36,647 bases of DNA from Candidatus Faecousia intestinavium (GCA_018715835.1 DVKV01000168.1:1-36647); one strand, 5' to 3'. Counted from the first letter of the stretch, positions 1 through 6,691 are shown. Notes: generated by a model not told the origin, from the sequence alone. Numbers and translations are program-made.

Positions 1-77
1 CCGTTTTTTCGCCTGTTGCCCGCCCTGAACCGGGAAGTCTGCCGATCACGGGCCATTTTCTTCGGCATATGGAAACA

Positions 78-120
78 CCCCGCCTGAGGTCCAGCATACG
101 GCGCTGTCTGACAGGCGGGG
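78..120 (-). terminator. Possible terminator of the feo operon
   Basis: A 9-bp perfect inverted repeat (CCCCGCCTG at 78-86, CAGGCGGGG at 112-120) encloses a 25-base loop that has its own small palindrome at 104-114. Read on the minus strand it lies about 100 bases past the last feo gene and is followed by TGTTTCC, a weak U-tract. The rest of 1-216 shows no convincing gene. The long loop makes this uncertain. Confidence 0.35.
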
Positions 121-216
121 CGCTGTTCACCTGACGTGAACGGCTTTTATGGTACGTTTGGGGGATTTGGCAAATCAGAGAGAATCGGAGGTATTTTCCC
201 CAGGCGTCGGGGCCGG

Positions 217-408
217 TTATTCATCCGGAGCGGATTTCACATCAGGATTTTTCTGACTGCCGCCGCAGCTGCCGCAGCCTCCCCGGGAGCAGGCGCAGCC
301 CTCCGGGCAGCCGATGCACTTTTTTCCGCTCTTTTTTCCCCGGTAGACATAATATGCAGCAGCCGCAACAATCCCCACCAGGATGACAATGGCAATAAAA
401 TCCGCCAT
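217..408 (-). CDS. FeoB-associated Cys-rich membrane protein
   Basis: A 63-residue protein with one N-terminal membrane helix (about residues 4-22), then a Lys/Arg-rich stretch and a cysteine cluster (C31, C34, C38, C40, C45, C48) with glycines. This architecture matches the small FeoB-associated Cys-rich membrane proteins found beside feoB in many Firmicutes; their exact role is not settled, and a part in Fe(II) handling at the FeoB pore is inference. The start codon overlaps the feoB stop (ATGA at 405-408 on the minus strand), so the two are translationally coupled. A longer upstream reading frame exists but runs inside feoB. It is the last gene of the feoA-feoB operon. Confidence 0.85.
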   Translation of the reverse strand: MADFIAIVILVGIVAAAAYYVYRGKKSGKKCIGCPEGCACSRGGCGSCGGSQKNPDVKSAPDE

Positions 409-2411
409 CAGGCTCTCACCCCGCTTCCGGCATAGGCCCGCTTCACTTCCCGGTCTGCCGCCAGGCACAGGGAAATCAGGATTCCGGCGAAAACAGCCAC
501 GGCAATCAGCCCGGGCACAAAGCCCGCTCCCACGGCGCCGGTGGTGATCAGGGTGCCGATCTGGTAGACCAGGAAGCCCACGGTATAGCCGGTGCCCAGC
601 TGGAGGCCGATGCCGCCCCAGAGCCACTTGGCGCTCTTCATCTCGGAATTCATGGCGCCAATGGCGGCAAAGCAGGGGGGCGTGTACAGATTGAACATCA
701 GATAGGCCAGGGCAGCCACCTTGGTGATGGCAATGATGCCCGCAACCTCGGCACCGGAGCCTTCCAGCATGGCCAGCTCTTCCGTATCGATGAAGTTCTC
801 AAGCCCCACGAAGCAGACCGCCAGGGTGCCTACCACGTTCTCCTTGGCAATGAAGCCGGTGACAGCGGCGGCTGCCAGCTGCCAGCTGAGGACGCCCACA
901 ATGGGCACCAGCAGGTAAGCAAAGGGATGGGCAATGGAAGCCAGGATGGAACTGTCGGCAGTTTCCGCCACCTGGAAGCTCCAGGTGAACGTCTGCATGA
1001 CCTGCACGGCAGTGTTGCACAGCAGAATGATGGTAGCAGCCTTTACAATGTAGGCCCAGCCCCGGGCGCACATGGCCTTGAGGGCAAAGGTCAGGGAGGG
1101 AACCTTGTATTCCGGCAGTTCGATGATAAAGAAGGATTTCCGGTTCTTGTACCCGGCGATCTTGTTCACCAGCAGGGCTCCCAGGAAAATCAGCACGATG
1201 CCGGTAACGTACATGACAAAGCTGACCCAGCCGGCATTGTCAAAGAACGCACCGGCAAACAGGGCGATGACGGGGATCTTGGCGCCGCAGGGCATGAAGG
1301 GGGTGAGCATGGCGGTGGCCCGGCGCTCCCGCTCGTTGCGGATGGTGCGGCTGGCCATGACGCCGGGGATGGCACAGCCGGTGCCGATGACGAAGGGAAT
1401 CACGGATTTTCCGGACAGGCCCACCTTTTTGAAGATGGGGTCCAGCACCACGGATACCCGGGACATATAGCCGCAGTCTTCCAGCAGGGCAATGAGGAAA
1501 TACATCACCATCACCAGAGGCAGGAAACCCACCACGGCGCCCACGCCGCCGATGATGCCATCGGCCAGAAGGGCAGTCAGCAGCGGATTGGCGTCAGCCA
1601 GGCTGTCCGCCGCAAAGCCCTGGAATGTTTCAATCCAGGCAACCAGGGTATCCGCAATGTACGGCCCCACCCAGACCTGGGAGATCTGGAACACCAGGAA
1701 CATGATGCCCGCAAAAATGGGGATGCCGAAGAACTTGTTGGTGAGAACGGCGTCAATGGCATCTCCGGTTCCCTTCTCCCGGGTCAGCACCTTCCGGGTC
1801 TCCACCTGGGACACCAGCTGATTGACAAAGTCGAACCGCTTCCGGTCCGCCTCTTCCACTGCCTTTTTATCCGTCAGGTCAATGCTGCCCTGACTGTACG
1901 GCGCCCGCTGGCCTTTGCCCCGGAGCCCGGCGGCAGCCTCCACCACCGTCTTCAGCCCTTCCCCGGCAGTGGACACGGTTTCCAGCACCGGGCAGCCCAG
2001 TTTTTCGGAAAGCAGGGCCGTATCAATGGTGGTTTGCTTTTTCACATTGATGTCGCTTTTGTTCAGCGCCACCACCACCGGAATGCCCAGTTCCAACAGC
2101 TGGGTGGTGAAGAACAGGCTGCGGCTCAGGTTGGTGGCGTCCACAATGTTGATGATGGCGTCCGGGTGCTCCTTGCGCACATAGGAGCTGGTGATGCTCT
2201 CCTCCGAGGTGAAGGGGGACATGGAATAGGCGCCGGGCAGGTCCACGGCAATCAGCTCTTCCGAGCCGCTGTAATAGGCTTTCTTGATGGTGTGTTCTTT
2301 CTTTTCCACCGTCACACCGGCCCAGTTGCCCACCTTCTCGCTGCGCCCGGTCAGGGCGTTGTACATGGTGGTTTTGCCGGAGTTGGGGTTGCCAGTCAAG
2401 GCGATACGCAT
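408..2411 (-). CDS. feoB: Ferrous iron transporter FeoB
   Basis: A 667-residue Fe(II) transporter of the inner membrane with an N-terminal G-protein domain. The G motifs are clear: GNPNSGKT (7-14), DLPG (57-60) and NKSD (117-120). A linker follows, then a polytopic membrane region with the two Gate-like halves; GTGCAIPG and MPCGAKIP are the conserved Cys-containing pore motifs, the second departing from the SCSARLP form of enterobacterial FeoB. The ATG is preceded by GAGGAGGAAATTTC on the minus strand, a strong ribosome site. It lies 120 bases downstream of feoA and overlaps the Cys-rich partner gene. An imperfect copy of the local DtxR-type palindrome sits in the feoA-feoB gap, so feoB may have an extra control point. 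Confidence 0.97.
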   Translation of the reverse strand: MRIALTGNPNSGKTTMYNALTGRSEKVGNWAGVTVEKKEHTIKKAYYSGSEELIAVDLPGAYSMSPFTSEESITSSYVRKEHPDAIINIVDATNLSRSLFFTTQLLELGIPVVVALNKSDINVKKQTTIDTALLSEKLGCPVLETVSTAGEGLKTVVEAAAGLRGKGQRAPYSQGSIDLTDKKAVEEADRKRFDFVNQLVSQVETRKVLTREKGTGDAIDAVLTNKFFGIPIFAGIMFLVFQISQVWVGPYIADTLVAWIETFQGFAADSLADANPLLTALLADGIIGGVGAVVGFLPLVMVMYFLIALLEDCGYMSRVSVVLDPIFKKVGLSGKSVIPFVIGTGCAIPGVMASRTIRNERERRATAMLTPFMPCGAKIPVIALFAGAFFDNAGWVSFVMYVTGIVLIFLGALLVNKIAGYKNRKSFFIIELPEYKVPSLTFALKAMCARGWAYIVKAATIILLCNTAVQVMQTFTWSFQVAETADSSILASIAHPFAYLLVPIVGVLSWQLAAAAVTGFIAKENVVGTLAVCFVGLENFIDTEELAMLEGSGAEVAGIIAITKVAALAYLMFNLYTPPCFAAIGAMNSEMKSAKWLWGGIGLQLGTGYTVGFLVYQIGTLITTGAVGAGFVPGLIAVAVFAGILISLCLAADREVKRAYAGSGVRA

Positions 2412-2461
2412 GAAATTTCCTCCTCTTTTGCTTGGGTGATTGTTTTTATTCCAGCCCAGAA

Positions 2462-2477
2462 GTTACCCTATGCTAAC
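2462..2477. promoter_or_regulatory. Imperfect DtxR-type operator between feoA and feoB
   Basis: GTTACC-CTAT-GCTAAC matches the GTTAGC-N4-GCTAAC form of the upstream operators except for one base in the left arm. It lies about 50 bases ahead of the feoB start. I see no convincing promoter beside it, so it may be an internal roadblock site or chance. Confidence 0.45.
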
Positions 2478-2532
2478 CATCGGGCAGAACAAACCGAAAT
2501 CGTTCTTCTTTGCCATGGCAGGGCCACAATGC

Positions 2533-2745
2533 CTATATCTCAATGGCGGAGGCCAGCTGGGTGTCCATGTTGTAGCGCCCATCCTTGATGGAGACAACAC
2601 AGCCGCCTTTCAGATGGGATACCACGGTAATGGGCGCGCCCGCGTAGCAGCCCAGGGAAAACAGGAAGGCATCGAGCTCCTCGTCATCGGTCTGCACCTG
2701 TTTGATGAGATATTCCATGCCTTCTTTTGCTTGGGTCAAATTCAT
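2533..2745 (-). CDS. feoA: FeoA-domain protein
   Basis: A 70-residue SH3-like FeoA protein, the cytosolic accessory of FeoB. The FeoA pattern is visible: an N-terminal helix region, then LGCYAGAPITVVSHLKGGCVV and a C-terminal IKDGRYNMDTQLASAIEI strand. The start is placed at the ATG of MNLTQ because AGGTGAGG lies 4 bases upstream; an ATG 27 bases further upstream has no such site and would add nine residues. It is the first gene of the leftward feo operon, downstream of a near-consensus promoter and two operators. Confidence 0.92.
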   Translation of the reverse strand: MNLTQAKEGMEYLIKQVQTDDEELDAFLFSLGCYAGAPITVVSHLKGGCVVSIKDGRYNMDTQLASAIEI

Positions 2746-2775
2746 AAGCCTCACCTGATTAATTCCGCACATTAA

Positions 2776-2789
2776 TTAGCCTTTGCTAA
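2776..2789. promoter_or_regulatory. DtxR-type operator (feo side, distal)
   Basis: TTAGC-CTTT-GCTAA palindrome in the feoA leader, about 34 bases (three helical turns) from the next site at 2810. Same half-site as the other operators. Confidence 0.75.
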
Positions 2790-2809
2790 CTAATGCCGTT
2801 AAATTTGAA

Positions 2810-2823
2810 TTAGCAGCCGCTAA
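2810..2823. promoter_or_regulatory. DtxR-type operator (feo side, proximal)
   Basis: TTAGC-AGCC-GCTAA palindrome lying about 11 bases downstream of the feoA -10 box, where a bound repressor would cover the transcription start. Confidence 0.8.
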
Positions 2824-2833
2824 CTTCAAACGA

Positions 2834-2862
2834 ATCATACTCCTCTCCTCCGGTTTTGTCAA
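2834..2862 (-). promoter_or_regulatory. feoA promoter
   Basis: On the minus strand, TTGACA (2857-2862) and TATGAT (2834-2839) are separated by 17 bases, a near-consensus housekeeping promoter. The predicted start is near 2827, just before two operators. It faces away from a similar promoter at 2965-2993. Confidence 0.85.
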
Positions 2863-2919
2863 GAGCATTTTTGAAAAAAGTGGAAATTCCCACGTGGATT
2901 TCCGCCGTTTTTTCCAAAT

Positions 2920-2941
2920 TTTGTTAGTTAAAACTAACAAA
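2920..2941. promoter_or_regulatory. Central DtxR-like palindrome between divergent promoters
   Basis: Eight-base perfect arms (TTTGTTAG and CTAACAAA) around a 6-base centre. The half-site GTTAG/CTAAC is shared with the neighbouring operators, but the spacer is two bases longer. It lies between the two opposed -35 boxes and could serve both promoters. Confidence 0.6.
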
Positions 2942-2964
2942 CGGGAGAAATATCCAAAAAGGTC

Positions 2965-2993
2965 TTGACAAACGGCCACAGCGGCGGTATGCT
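2965..2993 (+). promoter_or_regulatory. Promoter of the DUF3793-flavodoxin operon
   Basis: TTGACA (2965-2970), a 17-base spacer and TATGCT (2988-2993) form a near-consensus promoter. The next operator palindrome begins at the base after the -10 box, so binding there should block transcription initiation. Confidence 0.85.
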
Positions 2994-3023
2994 GTTCTTG
3001 GTTAGCAGTCGCTAACCAAGAAC
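2994..3023. promoter_or_regulatory. 30-bp DtxR-type operator palindrome
   Basis: The strongest site of the set: arms GTTCTTGGTTAGC and GCTAACCAAGAAC are perfectly complementary over 13 bases around the centre AGTC. The core GTTAGC-N4-GCTAAC is at 3001-3016. It abuts the -10 box. Confidence 0.85.
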
Positions 3024-3033
3024 ATATCCGTAA

Positions 3034-3049
3034 GTTAGCAAGCGCTAAC
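3034..3049. promoter_or_regulatory. DtxR-type operator (rightward operon, distal)
   Basis: GTTAGC-AAGC-GCTAAC, 33 bases downstream of the preceding core. This spacing mirrors the paired sites on the feoA side. Confidence 0.8.
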
Positions 3050-3072
3050 CGCAAAAACCATCAGGAGGGCCT

Positions 3073-3177
3073 ATGATTTCTTTGGAATTGCTGCAATCGT
3101 TGGGCGCAGTTGCCGGTATTATCTGCATCCTGCTTCTGTGCGCCTGGCTCAAGCACCATCTCCGGAACCACAAATAA
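3073..3177 (+). CDS. Small iron-regulon membrane peptide (34 aa)
   Basis: The ATG follows a good ribosome site (AGGAGGG at 3063-3069) and opens a 34-residue frame ending in TAA. The peptide has a short acidic/polar start, a single hydrophobic helix with two cysteines (about residues 10-25), and a basic His-rich tail (KHHLRNHK). It is the first gene after the operator-controlled promoter and lies 21 bases ahead of the DUF3793 gene. I do not recognise the family. The His-rich tail could bind metal, but that is inference; it could also be a leader peptide. Confidence 0.6.
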   Translation: MISLELLQSLGAVAGIICILLLCAWLKHHLRNHK

Positions 3178-3198
3178 CCGCTTTCGGGAGGGAACCCC

Positions 3199-3750
3199 AT
3201 GTCCGACGATTATCTGATCCGCAACTGCGCCCCCACCCTGGCGGGAATCAAAACCGCCAGCCTGTTTGCCTGTCCCTGCAATTGCCCCAGGCAGCTGTTC
3301 CAGGCAGTGGCGCAGCTCAACCGGCGGCTGAAACCCAAGGGGCTGCGGGCGCTGCCCCTTCGCACCTCCGCCAACAAAGCGCTGATCTATGTATACCGTC
3401 CCCGGAGGCTGGCCCAGGATCTGACGGACGCTCTGGCCGCGGAACTTCTGCGGCAGCAGGGATACCTTCCGGGCAGCTGCCAGCAGACCCTGGTGCAGAT
3501 GATCCGCAGGCTCCGGCAGAGCGGGGAATTTCCCCACGAAATCGGCCTGTTTCTGGGCTATCCTCCGGAGGATGTTCAGGGTTTCATCACCCAGGGGCCC
3601 GACTGCTGCAAGTGCAGCGGCTGCTGGAAGGTCTACGGCAACGAAGACCAGGCCAGAAAGAAGTTTGCCCAATACAAAAAATGTACCCAGATTTACTGTC
3701 GGCTCTGGGCCGCGGGAAGCAGCGTGGAGCGTCTGACCGTAGCTGGCTGA
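3199..3750 (+). CDS. DUF3793 family protein
   Basis: A 183-residue protein resembling the DUF3793 family of Clostridia, which often lies next to flavodoxin and Fe/heme genes; its biochemical function is unknown. Visible features are an N-terminal Cys cluster (CPCNCP, about residues 25-30), a GLRALPLR segment, basic central helices, a GLFLGYPPEDV motif, and a second cysteine group CCKCSGCW. A ribosome site GGGAGGGAACCCC precedes the ATG. No membrane segment or signal peptide is seen. The position between an iron-type operator and flavodoxin suggests a role in iron limitation; that is inference. Confidence 0.85.
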   Translation: MSDDYLIRNCAPTLAGIKTASLFACPCNCPRQLFQAVAQLNRRLKPKGLRALPLRTSANKALIYVYRPRRLAQDLTDALAAELLRQQGYLPGSCQQTLVQMIRRLRQSGEFPHEIGLFLGYPPEDVQGFITQGPDCCKCSGCWKVYGNEDQARKKFAQYKKCTQIYCRLWAAGSSVERLTVAG

Positions 3751-3775
3751 TGCAGGACTTTTCAGAAAGGATGAA

Positions 3776-4210
3776 ATGTTTATGAGTAAAGTTGGAATTG
3801 TATATTGGAGCGGCACCGGCAATACCGAAGCCATGGCCCACGCCGTTGAGGAGGGCGCCAAGACCGCCGGAGCAAACGTGACCCTGTTCACTGCCGGAGA
3901 ATTTTCCGGCTCCATGGTGCATGATTTTGACGCGCTTGCCTTCGGCTGCCCTTCCATGGGGGTGGAGCAGCTGGAAGAAAATGAATTTGAGCCCATGTTC
4001 CAGGACTGTGAAGGCCAGCTGAAAGAGAAGACCATTGGTCTGTTCGGCTCTTACGGCTGGGGCGACGGAGAATGGATGCAGACCTGGGAGGATACCTGCC
4101 GGAGCGCCGGCGCCCGGCTGGTCAGCGGCGGCGTGATCTGTCAGGAAGCGCCGGATGAGGAGGCGCTGGAAAAATGCCGGGCGCTGGGCGCCGCTTTGGC
4201 ACAAGCATAA
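3776..4210 (+). CDS. Flavodoxin
   Basis: A short-chain flavodoxin of about 143 residues that carries electrons on FMN in the cytoplasm. The FMN phosphate loop reads WSGTGNTEAMA near the N-terminus, and GSYGWGDGEWM forms the isoalloxazine-side loop. Two starts are possible, at 3776 and 3782; AGAAAGG at 3764-3770 is 5 and 11 bases away, and homologues usually begin at the second (MSKVGI). It closes the predicted iron-repressed operon, which fits the known use of flavodoxin in place of ferredoxin when iron is scarce. Confidence 0.93.
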   Translation: MFMSKVGIVYWSGTGNTEAMAHAVEEGAKTAGANVTLFTAGEFSGSMVHDFDALAFGCPSMGVEQLEENEFEPMFQDCEGQLKEKTIGLFGSYGWGDGEWMQTWEDTCRSAGARLVSGGVICQEAPDEEALEKCRALGAALAQA

Positions 4211-4217
4211 CCGTCCC

Positions 4218-4238
4218 CGGGGCCCCTTTGGGGCCCCG
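4218..4238 (+). terminator. GC hairpin after flavodoxin
   Basis: Perfect 9-bp arms (CGGGGCCCC / GGGGCCCCG) with a TTT loop follow the flavodoxin stop. There is no good U-tract (GAAATGGGTTT follows), so it may attenuate rather than end transcription, letting the regulator gene be partly read through. Confidence 0.5.
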
Positions 4239-4271
4239 AAATGGGTTTCATCCAGAATCGGGGGGATTTTT

Positions 4272-4649
4272 ATGGGCAGAAAAACCACCAGACGGGAAGA
4301 CTACCTGAGAATCATCGCGCAGCTGTCCCGCAAGGGAAAAGTCCGGGGGGCGGACATCGCCAGAATCCAGGGGGTTTCCAGGCCCACGGTGTCTGTGTTT
4401 CTCAAGCGGCTTGCCGCAGCCGGTGACATCACCATAGATTCCCACCACAACATCTCCCTGACCGACCAGGGAAAGGCCGTCGCCTGCACCGTCTTGGACA
4501 AGAACTTCACCCTGTATACCCTTCTGGTACAGCTGGGGGTTCCGGAGGAAATTGCCCGGCAGGATGCCTGCCGGATGGAACATACGCTGAGCGAGCAAAG
4601 CTGCCTGGCGCTGAAAAAGCTTCTGGAGAAGAATCCGGCGCCAGAATAA
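4272..4649 (+). CDS. DtxR-family metal-dependent transcriptional regulator
   Basis: A 125-residue DtxR/MntR-type repressor with an N-terminal winged helix (GADIARIQGVSRPTVSVFLK is the helix-turn-helix) and a dimerisation/metal domain; the C-terminal SH3 domain of classical DtxR is absent. The metal motif DACRMEH keeps the Cys, Glu and His of the DtxR primary site. The position of the usual ancillary-site His is Asn (DKNFTLY), and the Glu three residues after Asp10 is Arg, so metal sensing may rest on fewer ligands. The start is the ATG at 4272 with GGGGGA 5 bases before; upstream reading in frame belongs to flavodoxin DNA. It is the likely binder of the operators at 2776-3049. Confidence 0.88.
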   Translation: MGRKTTRREDYLRIIAQLSRKGKVRGADIARIQGVSRPTVSVFLKRLAAAGDITIDSHHNISLTDQGKAVACTVLDKNFTLYTLLVQLGVPEEIARQDACRMEHTLSEQSCLALKKLLEKNPAPE

Positions 4650-4701
4650 GCTGTTTCAGAAATCTCTTTGATGCGCTGTTTCTCAGGGAAATATCTTTTT
4701 G

Positions 4702-4730
4702 GTATCTTTTTACATACCCGGGGCATACTG
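4702..4730 (+). promoter_or_regulatory. Possible forespore-type promoter of sigG
   Basis: GTATC (4702-4706) and CATACTG (4724-4730), 17 bases apart, resemble the GHATR / CATnnTA pattern recognised by SigF and SigG. The match is partial and was judged by eye only. Confidence 0.3.
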
Positions 4731-4758
4731 TTCCTATCCCAATTTCAGGAGGAACACC

Positions 4759-5538
4759 ATGCAGGGAAAAGTAGAGATCTGCGGCGTGAACACATCCAAG
4801 CTCACCGTCCTGTCCCAAAAGGAGATGGACGCGCTGCTGCGCCGGGCCAAAGACGGAGACGCCGCCGCCCGGGAAGCGCTGATCGAGGGAAACCTTCGGC
4901 TTGTACTGTCGGTGATCCAGCGTTTCGACAAGCGGGGAGAGAATCCCGACGACCTGTTTCAGGTTGGCTGCATCGGCTTAATCAAAGCCATTTCCAATTT
5001 CGATCCGGACAAACAGGTCCGGTTCTCAACCTATGGCGTGCCCATGATTGCCGGAGAGGTCCGGCGGTATCTCCGGGACAACAGCGCCATCCGGGTCAGC
5101 CGTTCCATCCGGGACGTGGCCTACCGGGTGCTGCAGTGCAAGGAGGCCATGACCACCCGGCTGGGACGGGAGCCCACCCTGGAGGAGATTTCCCGGGAGC
5201 TGGACATCCCCCTGGAAGAAGTCAGTCAGGCCCTGGATGCGGTATGCGCCCCGGTGAGCCTGTATGACCCGGTGTATGCCGATGGGGGCGATCCGCTGAC
5301 GGTGATGGACCAGGTCCGGGACACCCGGAACACCGAAGCCAGCTGGATGGAGCACATCACCCTGCGCAACGCCTTCCGGGCCCTCCAGCCCCGGGAAAAG
5401 CAGATTCTGTCCCTGCGGTTTTACGACGGGAAAACCCAGGTGGAGGTGGCCAATACCCTGGGCATCTCCCAGGCCCAGGTTTCCCGGCTGGAGAAAGGCG
5501 CCATCAGCGCCATGCGCAAATCCGTCAGCATTTCCTGA
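4759..5538 (+). CDS. sigG: RNA polymerase sporulation sigma factor SigG
   Basis: A 259-residue sigma-70 family protein of the length usual for SigG, which directs late gene expression in the forespore. The N-terminus KVEICGVNTSKL is the characteristic SigG signature. Region 2 (about 40-110) includes NLRLVLSV, DLFQVGCIGLIKA and FSTYGVPMIAGE; region 3 follows; region 4 carries the helix-turn-helix TQVEVANTLGISQAQVSRLEK. The start has AGGAGG at 4747-4752; an upstream start in the same frame would add 20 unrelated residues. In Bacillus sigG lies beside spoIIGA-sigE; here its neighbours are a metal regulator and a ylmC/ymxH gene instead. Confidence 0.95.
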   Translation: MQGKVEICGVNTSKLTVLSQKEMDALLRRAKDGDAAAREALIEGNLRLVLSVIQRFDKRGENPDDLFQVGCIGLIKAISNFDPDKQVRFSTYGVPMIAGEVRRYLRDNSAIRVSRSIRDVAYRVLQCKEAMTTRLGREPTLEEISRELDIPLEEVSQALDAVCAPVSLYDPVYADGGDPLTVMDQVRDTRNTEASWMEHITLRNAFRALQPREKQILSLRFYDGKTQVEVANTLGISQAQVSRLEKGAISAMRKSVSIS

Positions 5539-5545
5539 AAACTCC

Positions 5546-5586
5546 CGGCCCCTTGGTATTCCAGGGGGCCGTGCTATTTTCCTCTT
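5546..5586 (+). terminator. Terminator after sigG
   Basis: Arms CGGCCCCTTGG and CCAGGGGGCCG (11 bp with one G-T pair) around TATT, followed by the T-rich run TGCTATTTTCCTCTT. Confidence 0.7.
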
Positions 5587-5626
5587 CCCCGGCATATGGT
5601 GAACCAACAGCCAAGGAGGGATGCCT

Positions 5627-5902
5627 ATGCCCGTTAAATTCACCACGCTACAGTGCAAGGAAGTGATCTGCATCAGCAACGGCCAGCGGCTGGGGTTCGT
5701 CTCCGACGTGCAGATCGCCCTGCCGGAGGGCAACGTCTGCGCCATCATTGTTCCCGGTCCCTGCCGGTTCCCGGGGCTGCTGGGCAACCGGGACGATTAC
5801 ATCATCCCCTGGAGCAGCATCCGGAAAATTGGTCCGGACATTGTACTGGTAGACACCAAGCCCGATGAATGCCGGGTTCCCCGGAGCCGCCGCCCGGGGT
5901 AA
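5627..5902 (+). CDS. YlmC/YmxH family sporulation protein
   Basis: A 91-residue PRC-barrel-like protein of the YlmC/YmxH family, common in spore formers; the molecular role is unclear. The conserved pattern is visible: KEVICISNGQRLGFVSDVQI, then a GNVCAIIVPGP strand, then YIIPWSSIRKIGPDIVLVD. The start is put at the second ATG because AAGGAGGG ends 6 bases before it, while the first ATG directly abuts that site. It sits 88 bases after sigG, beyond a terminator, so it may have its own expression. The short basic tail after the domain (RVPRSRRPG) is not conserved as far as I know. Confidence 0.85.
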   Translation: MPVKFTTLQCKEVICISNGQRLGFVSDVQIALPEGNVCAIIVPGPCRFPGLLGNRDDYIIPWSSIRKIGPDIVLVDTKPDECRVPRSRRPG

Positions 5903-5941
5903 TGCAAACATGAATCATTTATGAACTTTCTTCTGCGTGAC

Positions 5942-5970
5942 TTTACTTTTACCGGAAAAACCACTATAAT
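5942..5970 (+). promoter_or_regulatory. Promoter of the PF06695 gene
   Basis: A perfect TATAAT (5965-5970) has TTTACT 17 bases upstream (5942-5947). It lies 36 bases ahead of the next start codon. Confidence 0.6.
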
Positions 5971-6005
5971 AAGACCTCCAAAAAGCGAAAAAGGAGGGTG
6001 CAGAC

Positions 6006-6503
6006 ATGGCGCTTCCGGCATATATTTCCAACGTCCTGGCCCAGTCCCGGCTGTTTCAGGTCTTCGGGGCTGCCGTTCTGCCCTTCATTGAAAACAAAGG
6101 GGCCATTGTGCTGGCGGCATCCCTGAAGCTGAAATGGTACGCCGCGTTTCTGGCCTCCACCCTGGGGGCCTACCTGCCGGTTCCCTTCCTGCTCCGTGTG
6201 AAGGCTTCCACCCTGCGCCGCCGGTTGTCAGACGCATCCGCTCTGTGCCGTCCATCGGTGCAGAAAGCCGGGCAGCGCTGCCGCCGGGCTCTTGCCCGCT
6301 ACGGTCACTGGGGGATTTTTCTGGTGCTGAGCATTCCCTTCACCGGGGTGGGCTGCTGGCTCAGCGCCATCCTGGCCAACCTGGGAGGAATCAATCGCCG
6401 CCGGGCCGCCGGAGCAATCTTTCTGGGCACCCTGGTTTCCGGTCTGATTACCACGCTGATGGTGTACGGATTGGTCAGCGGCATCGCTTATTTCTTGAAA
6501 TAA
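6006..6503 (+). CDS. Small multidrug export-like membrane protein (PF06695)
   Basis: A 165-residue integral membrane protein resembling the PF06695 / COG2426 family, named after a putative small multidrug exporter; the substrate is unknown. Visible are the conserved PFIENKGAIVLAASLKL segment near residue 30 (ELRGAIP in the other copy), hydrophobic helices, a basic middle stretch rich in Arg, and a IPFTGVGCWLSAILANLGG segment that matches the conserved IPLPGTGAWTG motif of the paralogue at 19640-20113. AAGGAGGG precedes the ATG. It is monocistronic: own promoter upstream, strong terminator downstream. Confidence 0.8.
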   Translation: MALPAYISNVLAQSRLFQVFGAAVLPFIENKGAIVLAASLKLKWYAAFLASTLGAYLPVPFLLRVKASTLRRRLSDASALCRPSVQKAGQRCRRALARYGHWGIFLVLSIPFTGVGCWLSAILANLGGINRRRAAGAIFLGTLVSGLITTLMVYGLVSGIAYFLK

Positions 6504-6515
6504 TGTACATTTACA

Positions 6516-6545
6516 GGCTGGTTCTTTTGAGCCAGCCTTCTTTTT
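6516..6545 (+). terminator. Intrinsic terminator
   Basis: GGCTGGTTC-TTTT-GAGCCAGCC stem (one G-T pair) followed by TTCTTTTT, directly after the PF06695 gene. Confidence 0.88.
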
Positions 6546-6608
6546 GCACAAAAATTTCGACGATTCTTGTGTAATTTGCTATTTTCTTTCTTCTTGCCTT
6601 CCCGACTA

Positions 6609-6638
6609 TTGCGGGGAAATCCGGTAAAATGGTACAAT
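6609..6638 (+). promoter_or_regulatory. Possible promoter of the hydrogenase operon
   Basis: TACAAT (6633-6638) with TTGCGG (6609-6614) 18 bases upstream, 54 bases before the first start codon. The -35 is weak and may need help from an activator. Confidence 0.45.
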
Positions 6639-6691
6639 GAGAAAGAGCCCCTTCCGCGAGAGCGGAAAAATTTGGCGCATAGGAGGTCTTT

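Noticed and set aside
1-68. Basic open frame on the minus strand running off the left edge (starts MPKKMARD)
   Set aside because: Only about 22 codons are visible and there is no clear ribosome site; not enough to call a partial gene.
927-2588. Long open frame of 553 codons on the plus strand
   Set aside because: It is antisense to feoB, has low-complexity His/Gly/Gln composition typical of a shadow frame in GC-rich DNA, and has no ribosome site.
2776-3054. 92-codon frame on the minus strand across the divergent promoter region
   Set aside because: It covers both promoters and all operators and has no ribosome site, so it is chance.
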